Assembly: GCA_965224065.1 (NCBI GenBank)
Contig: CBDCYF010000005.1
Coordinates: 558,001-622,000, forward strand
DNA: 64,000 nucleotides
Source: JAOTZA01 sp965224065
Lineage (GTDB): Bacteria > Acidobacteriota > Thermoanaerobaculia > Multivoradales > JAHEKO01
Reading direction: 5' to 3'
Notes under the pieces: model-generated
What the model was told of the DNA's origin: nothing
The model's input: the letters and a program-made list of their open reading frames with translations, nothing else
The model's database searches: none
Program-made: the position numbers and the translations under genes
Part shown: in pieces, positions 33,201-40,735 of the stretch
How positions within the stretch are numbered: the stretch's first letter is position 1
Layout: every line of letters starts with the position of its first letter

Positions 33201-35289
33201 GCAGCGGATCGTAGGTGAAGCTCGTGACGTCGGTCGCTCCGTAGCCCGGCGGGTCGAGGCTCGTCGGCTGCCCCTCTGTGTTGTAGACCGTTGCGGTGTC
33301 GTATTGGAACAGACTCCCGCTCTCGACCCCGATGAGCCGTCTGAGGGTCGCGTCCCCGGTCACCGGGTCGATCGTGGTCTCGGTTCTCCGCACCGCCGGG
33401 GCCCCCGAGGTCGACTCCACCTCGACCGAGGTCACCAAGGCCGGGAAAGTCGGGTCGTAGGTAAAGGTCGTGGTCCGCTCCTCGGGCTCGAGCACCGCCT
33501 CGATCCGGGTCAGCACTCGGCCGTCGGAGTCATACGTCCTCTCGGTGCGGTGGCCCCTCCCATCGGTCACCGCGGTCGGGAGCATCGGGTTCGAGGCGTC
33601 GTCGTACTCGAAGACCGAGTTGGGCCCCAGGCCACAGGTCGGGCAGTCGCCCGAGATCTCGGTCACCCGCGGCTTGGTCGAGCCCCCGTTGCCGGGGTCG
33701 CGCCCGACCGCGTAGGTCGAAACACCCCCCAGCGGGCCGGTCACGGTCGTCACGGTCGGGGTCACTGCGTTGTCATAGGAGAGTTGCCATTTCTCCACCG
33801 CGTCCGGCCCCGTAAAGCTCGCATCGCCCTTCCAGGTCTTCGCCACATTGCCCTGGGCGTCGTACTCCCACGCCCGCTTAACCCGCCGGCTCGTCCCGTC
33901 GCTTCCCACCAGCTCCTGGCGGGTCAGATACCCCGGAAACGACGGGTCGGCGTAGAAGAGCTCCCAGGCCGTCCCGTCCGGGCGGTCGATCCGGGTGAGC
34001 TCATCGCCCGTCCACGTGTAGCTCCAGGTCCGGGTCGTGGTCCCGTCGATTCCCACCTCGGCGATCGACGTCAGCTTGCCACCCGGAGCCGCGTAGCCGA
34101 ACGTCTCCTTGCGGCCGTCGGCAAACGCCACCTCGTCCAAATCCCCCGAGATCACGTCATACGTCGCGGTCTTGGCGTTGCCGTTGCGGTCGGTCTCGGA
34201 GACCCAGCGCCCGAACCCCTGGCCCGACACTTCCTCGAATACCACCACCGAGCCGTCGAGACCGGAGAGCTCCCAGCCGGTGGCCGTGCGGGTGAGCGTC
34301 CTGTACTCGTCCGAGGGCGAGACCGTGCCGTAGACCCCGCCCGAGAGCCCCGAGAACTCCCGAAAGGAGCCGAACTCGGTGAGGAGCCACACATGGGTCT
34401 CGTCCGGGTCCATGACGATCCGCTGGGCGTAGTTGTGGGACCAGAAGAGGCCCAGGGTCGGTGTCCAGCCGGTCGAGCCGGGAAGTCCGGGAGCCCCGGC
34501 CCCGCCGGCCCGGTAGCGCAGCAGAGCGCCCGGCCCCGACCGGCCGGGCGAGAAGGTCGGACCGCCTCCGCCCACGCTCGTGCCCGAGTCCCCGATCGGG
34601 CAGGACTTACAATCGTCGCACTCGTCCTTGGGCGGAATCGGGCACCCGATCCCGGCGGCCATGTTGGTCCCCCCGAGATTGGAAACGCTGGTGCGTTTCT
34701 CGCACGTCAGCGGACAGGCGATCGCCCGCATCGATCTCTGGACGCTCATGACGTTCGAGCATTTGACGCCGCTCAATGTCTGCTGGATCTCGTAGGTGTT
34801 GCTCTCGATTCTCCCGGTCACGAAGCTCCCGCAGTCCGCAACCCCCATACAGGTGCTGAACGTGCACTCCGGGGGCTCCGAAACGTTGAACAAGAAGACG
34901 TGCGGCGTGGGCGCCGGGTCGGGCGCCCAGGACACGATCGTCTCCTCGTTGCCCGGCTGCTCGAAGGTGACGCTGATGAGGACCGAACAGCCCGAGCCCG
35001 TCTCGTCGGTCGGGTCGCACAGAGGGTCCGTCAGGCCAGCCGACTGGCTGAGGACCTTGGGCTTGGCGCAGAAGGTGTCGTCGAAGAAACCGAAGCACTC
35101 GCAGACATCCGCCCCCGTAAAGCATCCCGGCGCTCCCATGGGAAACGCCGGACCCAACGTCTCGATAAAGACTCCCGGGCCCAGGCAAGCCTGGGGACTC
35201 TGGGCGTGCGCGCTGGGGATCGCCAGCACGAACCCCAGGCCGATCGCCCCCCAGACGACCCAACGAACAGATCCCTCCAGCTTTTCCAT
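30295..35289 (-). CDS. Sec-exported RHS/YD-repeat polymorphic toxin
   Basis: 1664 residues from the ATG at 35289, with a purine-rich Shine-Dalgarno (GGGGAAGGGGG) upstream. A clear signal peptide (VVWGAIGLGFVLAIPSAHAQ) is followed by a cysteine-rich ~230-residue N-terminal domain, then a long RHS/YD shell: dozens of 'YDALDRVT', 'YTYDYADRPE' and 'YDENGNR' units. The RHS end motif (HRWYERGTGRYGRVDPLAG ... FAYVDSNPLIRLDPFGLE) marks where the variable tip begins. The tip is ~133 residues, with seven cysteines and the ordered motifs 'LPHMWFKT', 'DHTGQS' and 'NDCWSFALRV', suggestive of a His...Cys hydrolase. There is no PAAR or T6SS/T3SS linkage. Sec export is the visible route. Confidence 0.9.
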   Translation of the reverse strand: MEKLEGSVRWVVWGAIGLGFVLAIPSAHAQSPQACLGPGVFIETLGPAFPMGAPGCFTGADVCECFGFFDDTFCAKPKVLSQSAGLTDPLCDPTDETGSGCSVLISVTFEQPGNEETIVSWAPDPAPTPHVFLFNVSEPPECTFSTCMGVADCGSFVTGRIESNTYEIQQTLSGVKCSNVMSVQRSMRAIACPLTCEKRTSVSNLGGTNMAAGIGCPIPPKDECDDCKSCPIGDSGTSVGGGGPTFSPGRSGPGALLRYRAGGAGAPGLPGSTGWTPTLGLFWSHNYAQRIVMDPDETHVWLLTEFGSFREFSGLSGGVYGTVSPSDEYRTLTRTATGWELSGLDGSVVVFEEVSGQGFGRWVSETDRNGNAKTATYDVISGDLDEVAFADGRKETFGYAAPGGKLTSIAEVGIDGTTTRTWSYTWTGDELTRIDRPDGTAWELFYADPSFPGYLTRQELVGSDGTSRRVKRAWEYDAQGNVAKTWKGDASFTGPDAVEKWQLSYDNAVTPTVTTVTGPLGGVSTYAVGRDPGNGGSTKPRVTEISGDCPTCGLGPNSVFEYDDASNPMLPTAVTDGRGHRTERTYDSDGRVLTRIEAVLEPEERTTTFTYDPTFPALVTSVEVESTSGAPAVRRTETTIDPVTGDATLRRLIGVESGSLFQYDTATVYNTEGQPTSLDPPGYGATDVTSFTYDPLRGNLLPLTRTDPLVGATSFGYDAFNRRTLVTDPNAVATETEYDALDRVTRTIRKGATSPEDLVTENVYSVFGDLERTVLPEGNVIVYGYDSAGRLETISRGPLATDLRERTKYTLDGFGNRVTEELQRFDTGGGVWQTESETDYVYTTRCRLDQIVRAPGTPEESVTEYAYDCSGNLEKVWDANHDSAVDPPTQAYAYDALDRLTSITQPWSGTGGGNAVTTYGYDVQDHLTSVTDAEGNQTTYVYSDRDLLTRQVSPVSGQTDFTYNEHGELSTEIDARSVVVTRTVDELDRVTQIDYTDATLDTTFVYDSGSFGVGRLSSITRNGGSVAYAYDRFGRVTQDGDLNFTYDENGNRATVGYPGGITATYTYDYADRPETLMVDDGVNPSQTVVSSASYKPSGPLESLALGNGLTETRGFDGRYFPASIDLTGGLQRTWSYTTDKVGNILQIDETVGCPLTLAVDNQTLSAPEVFEACDEVSSQNTTVQSPGAVVYRAGDRVVLEDDFRVETGAEFTAVLDPRIGDMTSFSYQYQDHHYFLTQGTGPWGTLDYTYDKIGNRLTETRAGGTDTYGYTAGASGNTPLLDSIALGVGGTRDYTYGPAGHLEEVASGANVIDFTPDEAGRLRGLDRLGNTVTNTYDGRSFLEKVEKPLGGGDFRTTEPVYSSEGLLHALTRKANAAATPEQVSYFAFSGRPVAQLEQVGATSTWTFLTADHLGTPFVATDLSGDETWLGPFEPFGRDTLAGSAFGATESGIYLRFPGQWDDGTWAEASSGAELSYNVHRWYERGTGRYGRVDPLAGDIADRARFLGLVPYHSFAYVDSNPLIRLDPFGLEVLLCERPNQIPEFEGIPVLGGLPHMWFKTPNNEAGLGPAQGGVPGDELPACRCQQTAVTDHTGQSELPGSSCKLVRNVDQDCVDRLIKPGQQHGPWVPLFNDCWSFALRVIKECRIDEPQAKETQTGLPSRRY
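30804..31002 (-). repeat. RHS core end, master copy for the tip cassettes
   Basis: This part of the main RHS gene encodes the conserved end of the shell. Copies lie at 28327-28530 (high identity) and 29736-29808 (partial), each leading into a different toxin tip. Confidence 0.85.
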
Positions 35290-35403
35290 CGAGCCCCCTT
35301 CCCGGGGACCCGCGCGGCCCATCGCAATGACGGTCGGTGACGGCCGGCGCTGGGCGCGCTCGACGCACACCAGGGGCGCGAATCCCCTCTGCTTCTATAG
35401 ATG

Positions 35404-35458
35404 CCGCTCGAGCGGGTTTTCTGACGGAAAAAACAGATTTTTTCTGGATTTTATCCAG
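35404..35458. other. A/T-rich nested palindromes between yicC and the RHS gene
   Basis: Three inverted repeats are stacked here: CCGCTCGAGCGG (35404-35415), GAAAAAA/TTTTTTC arms with a 4-base centre (35427-35444), and CTGGAT-TTT-ATCCAG (35444-35458). The tract is markedly A/T-rich against the surroundings. It could be a terminator for yicC, an upstream element for the RHS promoter, or an island-boundary scar. I find no convincing -35/-10 pair. The rest of 35290-35526 shows nothing else. Confidence 0.5.
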
Positions 35459-35526
35459 TTATGAATACTCTTAATCCGCAGCGGCCGCGACAAAGGCGCC
35501 GTCTACGGAAACCGTCTACAGTGGAC

Positions 35527-36405
35527 TCACTCGATGTTCTGGATCTGCTCGCGGAGCTGCTCGCACACGACCTTGCCGTCCACGACCCGATCGGCCATCG
35601 AGGAGTTGCGACACTTGGATCCCAGCGTATTGAGCTCTCTCAGGATCTCCTGACCCAGAAAATCCATGCGCTTTCCGTGGGGCTCGGTGCCGGCGCTCAG
35701 GGAGCGAAACGATTCCAGGTGGGCGCCCAGCCGGTCGAGCTCTTCCTGGACGTCCGCGCGGTCGGCCAGCACGGCCACCTCTTGCGCCAGCCGGTCGGCG
35801 TCGACGCCCCGTTCGCCCAAAAGTTCACCGAGACGGCGCTCCAAGCCCTCGGCCAACCGTTTCTTGGCCTCGGGGGCGGCACGCGCCAGATCGCTCCGGA
35901 CCGCCTCCAACTCGTCGAGCTGGCGCCGGACGATTTCCTCCAGCTTCCGGCCTTCGTCCTCGCGGCTTGCGACGACCGCGGCCAGGGCGGCGCGGGTGGC
36001 GTCGGCAAACGGCCCGAGCTGTTCGGGACCTGCCGTCGTCTCGGTAGTCGCCACGGCGATCGCCTCGGGCAGCCGCAGCAGGTCGCCGATCTCGGGGGCG
36101 CCCGACAGCCCTTCGGCTGCCGCGATCTTGCGGGCGGCCTCGAGGTACCCGGAGACAACGTCGTGTCGGACCTTCGCCCGCACCGGTGCATCGGCGTCGG
36201 CGTCGACCCGATATCGAACCTCGACGCGCCCTCTCGCGAGCGCATTTTTGACCAGGGTGGTGAGCTCGAGCTCGAAAGCCCGGTAACCCTCGGGGAGCCG
36301 GATCGAGAGATCCAAGAAGCGATGGTTGACAGTGCGAATCGACGCCGAGACCCGCAGGCCGCCGCTTTCGGCCCGTCCTTCCCCGTAGCCGGTCATGCTC
36401 CTCAT
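35527..36405 (-). CDS. yicC: YicC/YloC-family endoribonuclease
   Basis: 292 residues, full length. Diagnostic parts are the N-terminus 'MRSMTGYGEGRAE', 'IRTVNHRFLDLSIRLPEGY' and the C-terminal 'EPHGKRMDFLGQEILRELNTLGSKC' segment. YicC proteins are metal-dependent endoribonucleases acting in RNA turnover. The start overlaps the lpxB stop as ATGA. In many bacteria yicC lies immediately before gmk; here the RHS island lies between them. Confidence 0.95.
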   Translation of the reverse strand: MRSMTGYGEGRAESGGLRVSASIRTVNHRFLDLSIRLPEGYRAFELELTTLVKNALARGRVEVRYRVDADADAPVRAKVRHDVVSGYLEAARKIAAAEGLSGAPEIGDLLRLPEAIAVATTETTAGPEQLGPFADATRAALAAVVASREDEGRKLEEIVRRQLDELEAVRSDLARAAPEAKKRLAEGLERRLGELLGERGVDADRLAQEVAVLADRADVQEELDRLGAHLESFRSLSAGTEPHGKRMDFLGQEILRELNTLGSKCRNSSMADRVVDGKVVCEQLREQIQNIE

Positions 36406-37535
36406 GGCGCCGTCGCCCCGATCCGGCGGGCCACGGCCTCGGCCGCGCGCCGGCTGGCTCCCGGCTCGCCAAGACGCTCGCGCAGCTCGCCCAAGTGCTC
36501 GACGATGCGGCGCGAGCGCTCCGGCGTACGCAGGATCGACTCGGCTTCCGCGGCGACAAGCTCGGGGCGGGCGGCGTCCTGAAGAAGCTCGGGGACCACC
36601 CTGTCACCCAGCACCAGGTTGACCAGGCTGTAGTGCGGCACGTCGACCAGAACCCGCGCCGCAATCGACGTCCACCAGCTCAATTCATACACCACGATCA
36701 TCGGTGTTCGCAGCAATCCTACCTCCAGAGTCGCGGTGCCCGACGCGCACAGCGCCAGATGGGCCGCGTGGATCGCCTCGAACCGGTCGTCGCGGACAAT
36801 CTCGATGTCGGCGGTCGAAGTCGCCAGCGTCTTTTCCAGCAGGTCGTCGCCGACGGTCGGAGCCTTGACCAGCAGGAACCTCGCCGGAACTCGGGCGTCC
36901 AGAAGCTCGGCGGCTCCGCAAAGAATGGGCAGCAGCCGCTCCACCTCGCTGACACGGGAGCCCGGGAGCAAGGCGATCGTGTACACGCCGTTTTCGGGGC
37001 TCTCTCCGTCCCAGACCGAGTCGGGCTCGGGTACCCGCTCGACCAGCGGATGGCCGACATGAGTCGCTTCTACGCCGTGACGGCGGTAGAACTCCGCCTC
37101 GAACGGAAACAGGACCAGCATGTCCTTCACCACGCGAGCGACCGTCTTGACCCGCCGACGCCGCCACGCCCAGAGCTGGGGGCTGATGTAGTAGACGACA
37201 TCGACGCCGCGGTCCGCCAGGCGCCGGGCCAATCGAAGATTGAACTCGGGGAAGTCGATCAGCACCGCGACCCGTGCGGATCTCCGTTCGACTTCGTCCA
37301 GGATGGCGCGAAACAGCTCACGGGCTCGAGGCAGTACCCGCAGCGCTTCGGTCAGCCCGACGACCGAGATCTCGGAGGAGCGGCCCAAGAGCTCCACCCC
37401 CTGGTCCTCGAGATGGTTCCCACCGAGGCCAAAGTAGCGCTGCTCCGGGACCATGGTCTTCAGCTCATGGATCAGCTCGGCGCCGTGCTGGTCCCCCGAC
37501 GTTTCTCCGGCCACGACGAGAAGGTCGTTCGGCAT
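36402..37535 (-). CDS. lpxB: Lipid-A-disaccharide synthase
   Basis: 377 residues with the GT19 family signatures: 'VAGETSGDQHGAELI', 'GLGGNHLEDQGVELL', 'VLIDFPEFNLRLA', 'YYISPQLWAWRRRRVKT', 'LVLFPFEAEFY', 'THVGHPLVE', 'LLPGSRVSEVERLLP' and 'CASGTATLEVGLLRTPMIVVY'. It condenses UDP-2,3-diacylglucosamine with lipid X to make the lipid A disaccharide, at the inner-membrane surface. Its presence means the cell makes lipid A and so has a diderm envelope. It overlaps yicC by 4 bases. Confidence 0.96.
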   Translation of the reverse strand: MPNDLLVVAGETSGDQHGAELIHELKTMVPEQRYFGLGGNHLEDQGVELLGRSSEISVVGLTEALRVLPRARELFRAILDEVERRSARVAVLIDFPEFNLRLARRLADRGVDVVYYISPQLWAWRRRRVKTVARVVKDMLVLFPFEAEFYRRHGVEATHVGHPLVERVPEPDSVWDGESPENGVYTIALLPGSRVSEVERLLPILCGAAELLDARVPARFLLVKAPTVGDDLLEKTLATSTADIEIVRDDRFEAIHAAHLALCASGTATLEVGLLRTPMIVVYELSWWTSIAARVLVDVPHYSLVNLVLGDRVVPELLQDAARPELVAAEAESILRTPERSRRIVEHLGELRERLGEPGASRRAAEAVARRIGATAP

Positions 37536-37550
37536 GGTCTTGGTTGCCTG

Positions 37551-37754
37551 CTAGGGAATCGGCGAGGGCGGCGCGGACGGGAACGGGTACATGAGCCAAG
37601 CGAGCAGAAGACCGCCGACCATCATGCCGAGAAAGAGCTGCAAAAACAGCTTGATCCGCGGCTTGCGATCCTGCCGCCACAGGAGCGCGAAAAAAACGCT
37701 CACCAACAGCGCGTAGAGGGTCATCAAGAGAATATGGCTCTCGGGCACGCGCAT
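37551..37754 (-). CDS. Small two-helix membrane protein
   Basis: 67 residues. Helices 'HILLMTLYALLVSVFFALLW' and 'LQLFLGMMVGGLLLAWLMY' flank a basic loop (RQDRKPRIK), and a proline-rich tail follows. The start directly follows the stop of the upstream membrane protein gene, so the two are co-translated. No family is recognised. Confidence 0.75.
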   Translation of the reverse strand: MRVPESHILLMTLYALLVSVFFALLWRQDRKPRIKLFLQLFLGMMVGGLLLAWLMYPFPSAPPSPIP

Positions 37755-38192
37755 CTACCCCTTGCGCCCGATGGCGATGTCCCACACGTCCAACGTCAAG
37801 AGCAGGTTCATCAACCCGGCGGTCAAGATAAACGCGCTGCCGTACTCAAACCCCGAGGCCTCGATGTCGCCGATGTAGAGAACCATATAACGCAGGACAA
37901 AGTACGCGATACCCATCCCCATCGAGCCCAGCGTGGCGAGGATCGACAGCGGCCGATCGGGAACGATGTGGTGCAAATTGCCGTCGAGGCTGCAACCGAT
38001 CGCCAGCGCGGCGAACACGATCGCGGCGAACACTGCACCCAGCCGCCGCTTGCCGAGGTAGACGTGGCCGGCCCCCGGGATCGCCCACGCCAGCAGCGCC
38101 GCCCGGAGCGCCTTGCCGAGATCGATCTCGTCGGACTCCACGGGGTCGCGCCGGGCCTCTACCGTCTCCTCCGCCGCTCTACTCGCTTCCAA
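37755..38192 (-). CDS. Hypothetical polytopic membrane protein with DUF6677-like sequence
   Basis: 145 residues from a TTG at 38192, chosen for its strong Shine-Dalgarno (GAGGAGG, 7 bases upstream); a longer frame to 38279 is Arg-rich and unlikely. Four hydrophobic helices follow a short acidic N-terminus: 'LRAALLAWAIPGAGHVYLG', 'RLGAVFAAIVFAALAIG', 'SILATLGSMGMGIAYFVLR' and 'SAFILTAGLMNLLLTLDVWD'. The 'PGAGHVYLGK' turn is shared with small TM2-type and DUF6677-type membrane proteins. Its role is unknown. It sits between the HU/IHF gene and lpxB. Confidence 0.75.
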   Translation of the reverse strand: MEASRAAEETVEARRDPVESDEIDLGKALRAALLAWAIPGAGHVYLGKRRLGAVFAAIVFAALAIGCSLDGNLHHIVPDRPLSILATLGSMGMGIAYFVLRYMVLYIGDIEASGFEYGSAFILTAGLMNLLLTLDVWDIAIGRKG

Positions 38193-38323
38193 GGTCGCTT
38201 TCCTCCTCGTCCGGCCTCTCGTCCGGCAGCGGCAAGCCAACCGCTTCCGGGCCGAAGATGGGCGGAAGGGTCCGCCCACTGCATTCTAGTGGACCGCCAC
38301 GCGTTGGGGCGAGCCGGCGGGCT

Positions 38324-38346
38324 CTAGGATCTTCTGAAAATCCTAG
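38324..38346 (-). terminator. Hairpin at the end of the HU/IHF gene
   Basis: Arms CTAGGAT (38324-38330) and ATCCTAG (38340-38346) pair perfectly with a 9-base loop and include the stop codon of the HU/IHF gene. A second small hairpin (GAGCC/GGCTC at 38311-38324) adjoins it. There is no T-tract, so it may act as a processing or stability element instead. Confidence 0.35.
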
Positions 38347-38645
38347 TGATGGCCGTCTTCGTTAAGCAGCTCTTTGAGCTCTTTTCCGGGCTTGAAATAG
38401 GGGATCCGCTTGGAGGGAACCTGCACCTTGGCCCCGGTCTTGGGGTTACGACCGATCCGCGGGCCGCGCTGCCGAATGCGAAAGCTGCCAAAGCCCCGCA
38501 ACTCGATCTTGTCTCCGTCCCGGAGAGAGTCCACGATGCTCTCGAACACGGTGTTGACGATCAGCTCGGCGTGCTTTTTCGTCAACTGTGTCGTCCGAGC
38601 CACCTCTTCGACCAATTGCGCCTTTGTCATTCCACTCGATTGCAC
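38343..38645 (-). CDS. HU/IHF-family DNA-binding protein (IHF-beta-like)
   Basis: 100 residues from a GTG at 38645 with AGGGGG 6 bases upstream; an ATG at 38630 is the alternative. 'MTKAQLVEEVARTTQLTKKHAE' and the beta-arm segment 'IELRGFGSFRIRQRGPRIGRNPKTGAK', with the intercalating proline in 'GRNPKTG', define the family; 'PYFKPGKELKELL' ends it. It bends DNA and organises the nucleoid. The rpsA-ihfB order, as in Proteobacteria, and the sequence favour an IHF-beta-like identity over HU. Confidence 0.93.
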   Translation of the reverse strand: MQSSGMTKAQLVEEVARTTQLTKKHAELIVNTVFESIVDSLRDGDKIELRGFGSFRIRQRGPRIGRNPKTGAKVQVPSKRIPYFKPGKELKELLNEDGHH

Positions 38646-38684
38646 CGTTTCCCCCTCGTATGTCCGCGGGTTCTGGGTTTGCGA

Positions 38685-40556
38685 CTATTCCTCTTCCCCA
38701 CTCGCGCCCTCTGCCGCGTCGTCGGTCTCCTCAGGATCTCCATCCACGCTCACGCTCTCCGCGCTCTCGGCCGATGGCTCCTCGGCCGGCGTTTCGGTTG
38801 TTTCTTCTGCGGCCGACGTCTCCTCGGGCGCCTCATCCGTCGTCTCGACCTCGGCTGCGCTCTCCCCGTGCTCCGCCAGGTAAGCCGTTTCGAGCTCCTC
38901 GAGCTCGGCCTCGTCAGGCTGCGCCACACCGCGCATCGTCAGGCCGATCTTGTGGTCCTCTTCCTCGATGCGAAGGATGCGCGCGGACACCCAGCCACCG
39001 ACCTGATAGAGCTCCTCCAGCTTGCCGTCGTCGACGTCGATCTCACTGACGTGCGCGAGGCCCTCGAGCCCCTGAAAGATGTCGACAAACAGACCAAAGT
39101 CCGTGACGTTGACGATGCGACCGGTCACCGTATCGCCCGGCTGGTGATCGCTCGTGAAGTTGTCCCATTCGTTGGGAAGGAACTCCTTGATCGACAGTGA
39201 CACCCGTTGGTTTTCGACATCGATGCTGGTGATGCGGGCGCTGACCTTGTCACCGACCTTGAGCACTTCGCTCGGGTGTTTGACCCGCTTGGTCCAACTC
39301 ATGTCGGAGACGTGGATCAAGCCGTCGATCTCGTCGGTGATCTGGAGAAAAGCGCCGAACTCCGTGAGGTTGCGGATCTCGCCCTCGACGACGTGGCCAA
39401 CGGGATGGCTGACCACCAGCTCTTCCCAGGGGTTGCGCTCGGCTTGACGCAGCGACAGCGAAATGCGCCGCTGACCGAGGTCCAGCTCGGAGACGATGGC
39501 TTCGACCTCGTCGCCGACGTCGAGAACCTTCGCCGGGTTGACGATCTTCTTGGTCCACGACATCTCGCTGACGTGGATCAGACCTTCCACACCGTCCTCG
39601 AGCTCGACAAACGCGCCGTAGTCGACCAGGCTGACGACCTTGCCCCGCACACGAGCGCCGAGCGGATAGCGCTTGTCGACCACGCTCCACGGGTCCTCGC
39701 CACGCTGCTTGTAGCCCAGCGACACGCGCTCGGACTCGGCGTCAAATTTGAGCACCACGACCTCGACCTCGTCGCCGATCGAGAAGTGCTCGGAGGGATG
39801 GTTGACGCGGCCCCACGAGATGTCGGTGATGTGGAGCAGCCCGTCGATCCCGCCGAGGTCCACAAAGACGCCGTAGTCGGTGATGTTCTTGACCACACCG
39901 TCGAGCAACGCCCCTTGCCGCAGCCGCTGGATGGTCTCGGCCTTCTTCTTCTCGAATTCCTTCTCCAGTACGGCTTTGCGCGACAGCACGACGTTGTTGC
40001 GCCGCTTGTCCATGCTAATGACCTTGAACTCGAGCTCTTCGCCCTTGAGCGACTCGAGATTCTTGATCGGCTTGATGTCGACCAACGAGCCGGGGAGAAA
40101 GGCGCGCATTCCCACATCGACCGTCAGCCCACCCTTGATCCGGTCCAGGACCCGACCCTTGATGATCTCGCCCGCCTTGTAGCTCTTCTCGATCTCAGCC
40201 CACACCCGCAGGCGCTCGGCCTTGCGCTTCGAGAGCATGACGTGGCCCTCGATGTCTTCCGCCTTTTCAAGAAGGACCTCGACGTCGTCGCCTACCTGGA
40301 CGTTGACCTCCCCGTCGTATCCGGTGAACTCGCGGATGGGGACCAGACCCTCGGATTTGTACCCAACATCGATGACGACGTCGTTCGACGTCAATCCAAT
40401 GACCTTTCCATGAACGATCTCGCCCTCGCTGAGATGACGGATGCTCTCGTCGTAGAGCTTGACCATCTCGTCATAGCTGTACTCCGTCTGAGTATCGTTC
40501 GCGCCGGAAACCGCGGGCTCGGCCGCCGTCTCCTGCTGTTCTTCGGTTGGAACCAT
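38685..40556 (-). CDS. rpsA: Ribosomal protein S1
   Basis: 623 residues with six S1 (OB-fold) domains from about residue 35 to 545. The repeated elements include 'GKVVSLVDYGAFVELEDGVE', 'GLIHVSEMSWTKK' and 'GRIVNVTDFGLFVDIFQGLE'. S1 binds mRNA leaders and helps the 30S subunit start translation. The tail after domain 6 (about 75 residues) is highly acidic and rich in Glu, Ala and Thr; typical S1 proteins end much closer to domain 6. It precedes the HU/IHF gene by 39 bases. An AGGAGG lies 11 bases before the ATG. Confidence 0.97.
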   Translation of the reverse strand: MVPTEEQQETAAEPAVSGANDTQTEYSYDEMVKLYDESIRHLSEGEIVHGKVIGLTSNDVVIDVGYKSEGLVPIREFTGYDGEVNVQVGDDVEVLLEKAEDIEGHVMLSKRKAERLRVWAEIEKSYKAGEIIKGRVLDRIKGGLTVDVGMRAFLPGSLVDIKPIKNLESLKGEELEFKVISMDKRRNNVVLSRKAVLEKEFEKKKAETIQRLRQGALLDGVVKNITDYGVFVDLGGIDGLLHITDISWGRVNHPSEHFSIGDEVEVVVLKFDAESERVSLGYKQRGEDPWSVVDKRYPLGARVRGKVVSLVDYGAFVELEDGVEGLIHVSEMSWTKKIVNPAKVLDVGDEVEAIVSELDLGQRRISLSLRQAERNPWEELVVSHPVGHVVEGEIRNLTEFGAFLQITDEIDGLIHVSDMSWTKRVKHPSEVLKVGDKVSARITSIDVENQRVSLSIKEFLPNEWDNFTSDHQPGDTVTGRIVNVTDFGLFVDIFQGLEGLAHVSEIDVDDGKLEELYQVGGWVSARILRIEEEDHKIGLTMRGVAQPDEAELEELETAYLAEHGESAAEVETTDEAPEETSAAEETTETPAEEPSAESAESVSVDGDPEETDDAAEGASGEEE

Positions 40557-40661
40557 GAAAAAAACGTACCTCCTGGTATTGGGATCAGGCTTGCGCCTGT
40601 CGCCCGCTTTTCAGCCGGCGAGCCGAGTCACCTATAAGTTCCTGCAAACTCGGGGGTTCAG

Positions 40662-40690
40662 AGTATAGGGACGGTGTTGGGCAACGTCAA
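40662..40690 (-). promoter_or_regulatory. Sigma-70-type promoter for rpsA
   Basis: On the minus strand TTGACG (40690-40685) and TATACT (40667-40662) are 17 bases apart, near consensus. Transcription would start near 40655 and leave a 5' leader of about 100 bases before rpsA, long enough for regulation of translation by S1 itself, as in E. coli. Confidence 0.8.
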
Positions 40691-40735
40691 CCCAACCGAT
40701 CACACCCGCGAGCGCAGAGAAAAAGAGACACTTCG

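Noticed and set aside
32392..35340. 982-codon open frame on the plus strand opposite the RHS gene
   Set aside because: It is antisense to a protein with clear YD repeats and a signal peptide, has no recognisable domain, and mirrors the codon bias of the minus-strand gene.
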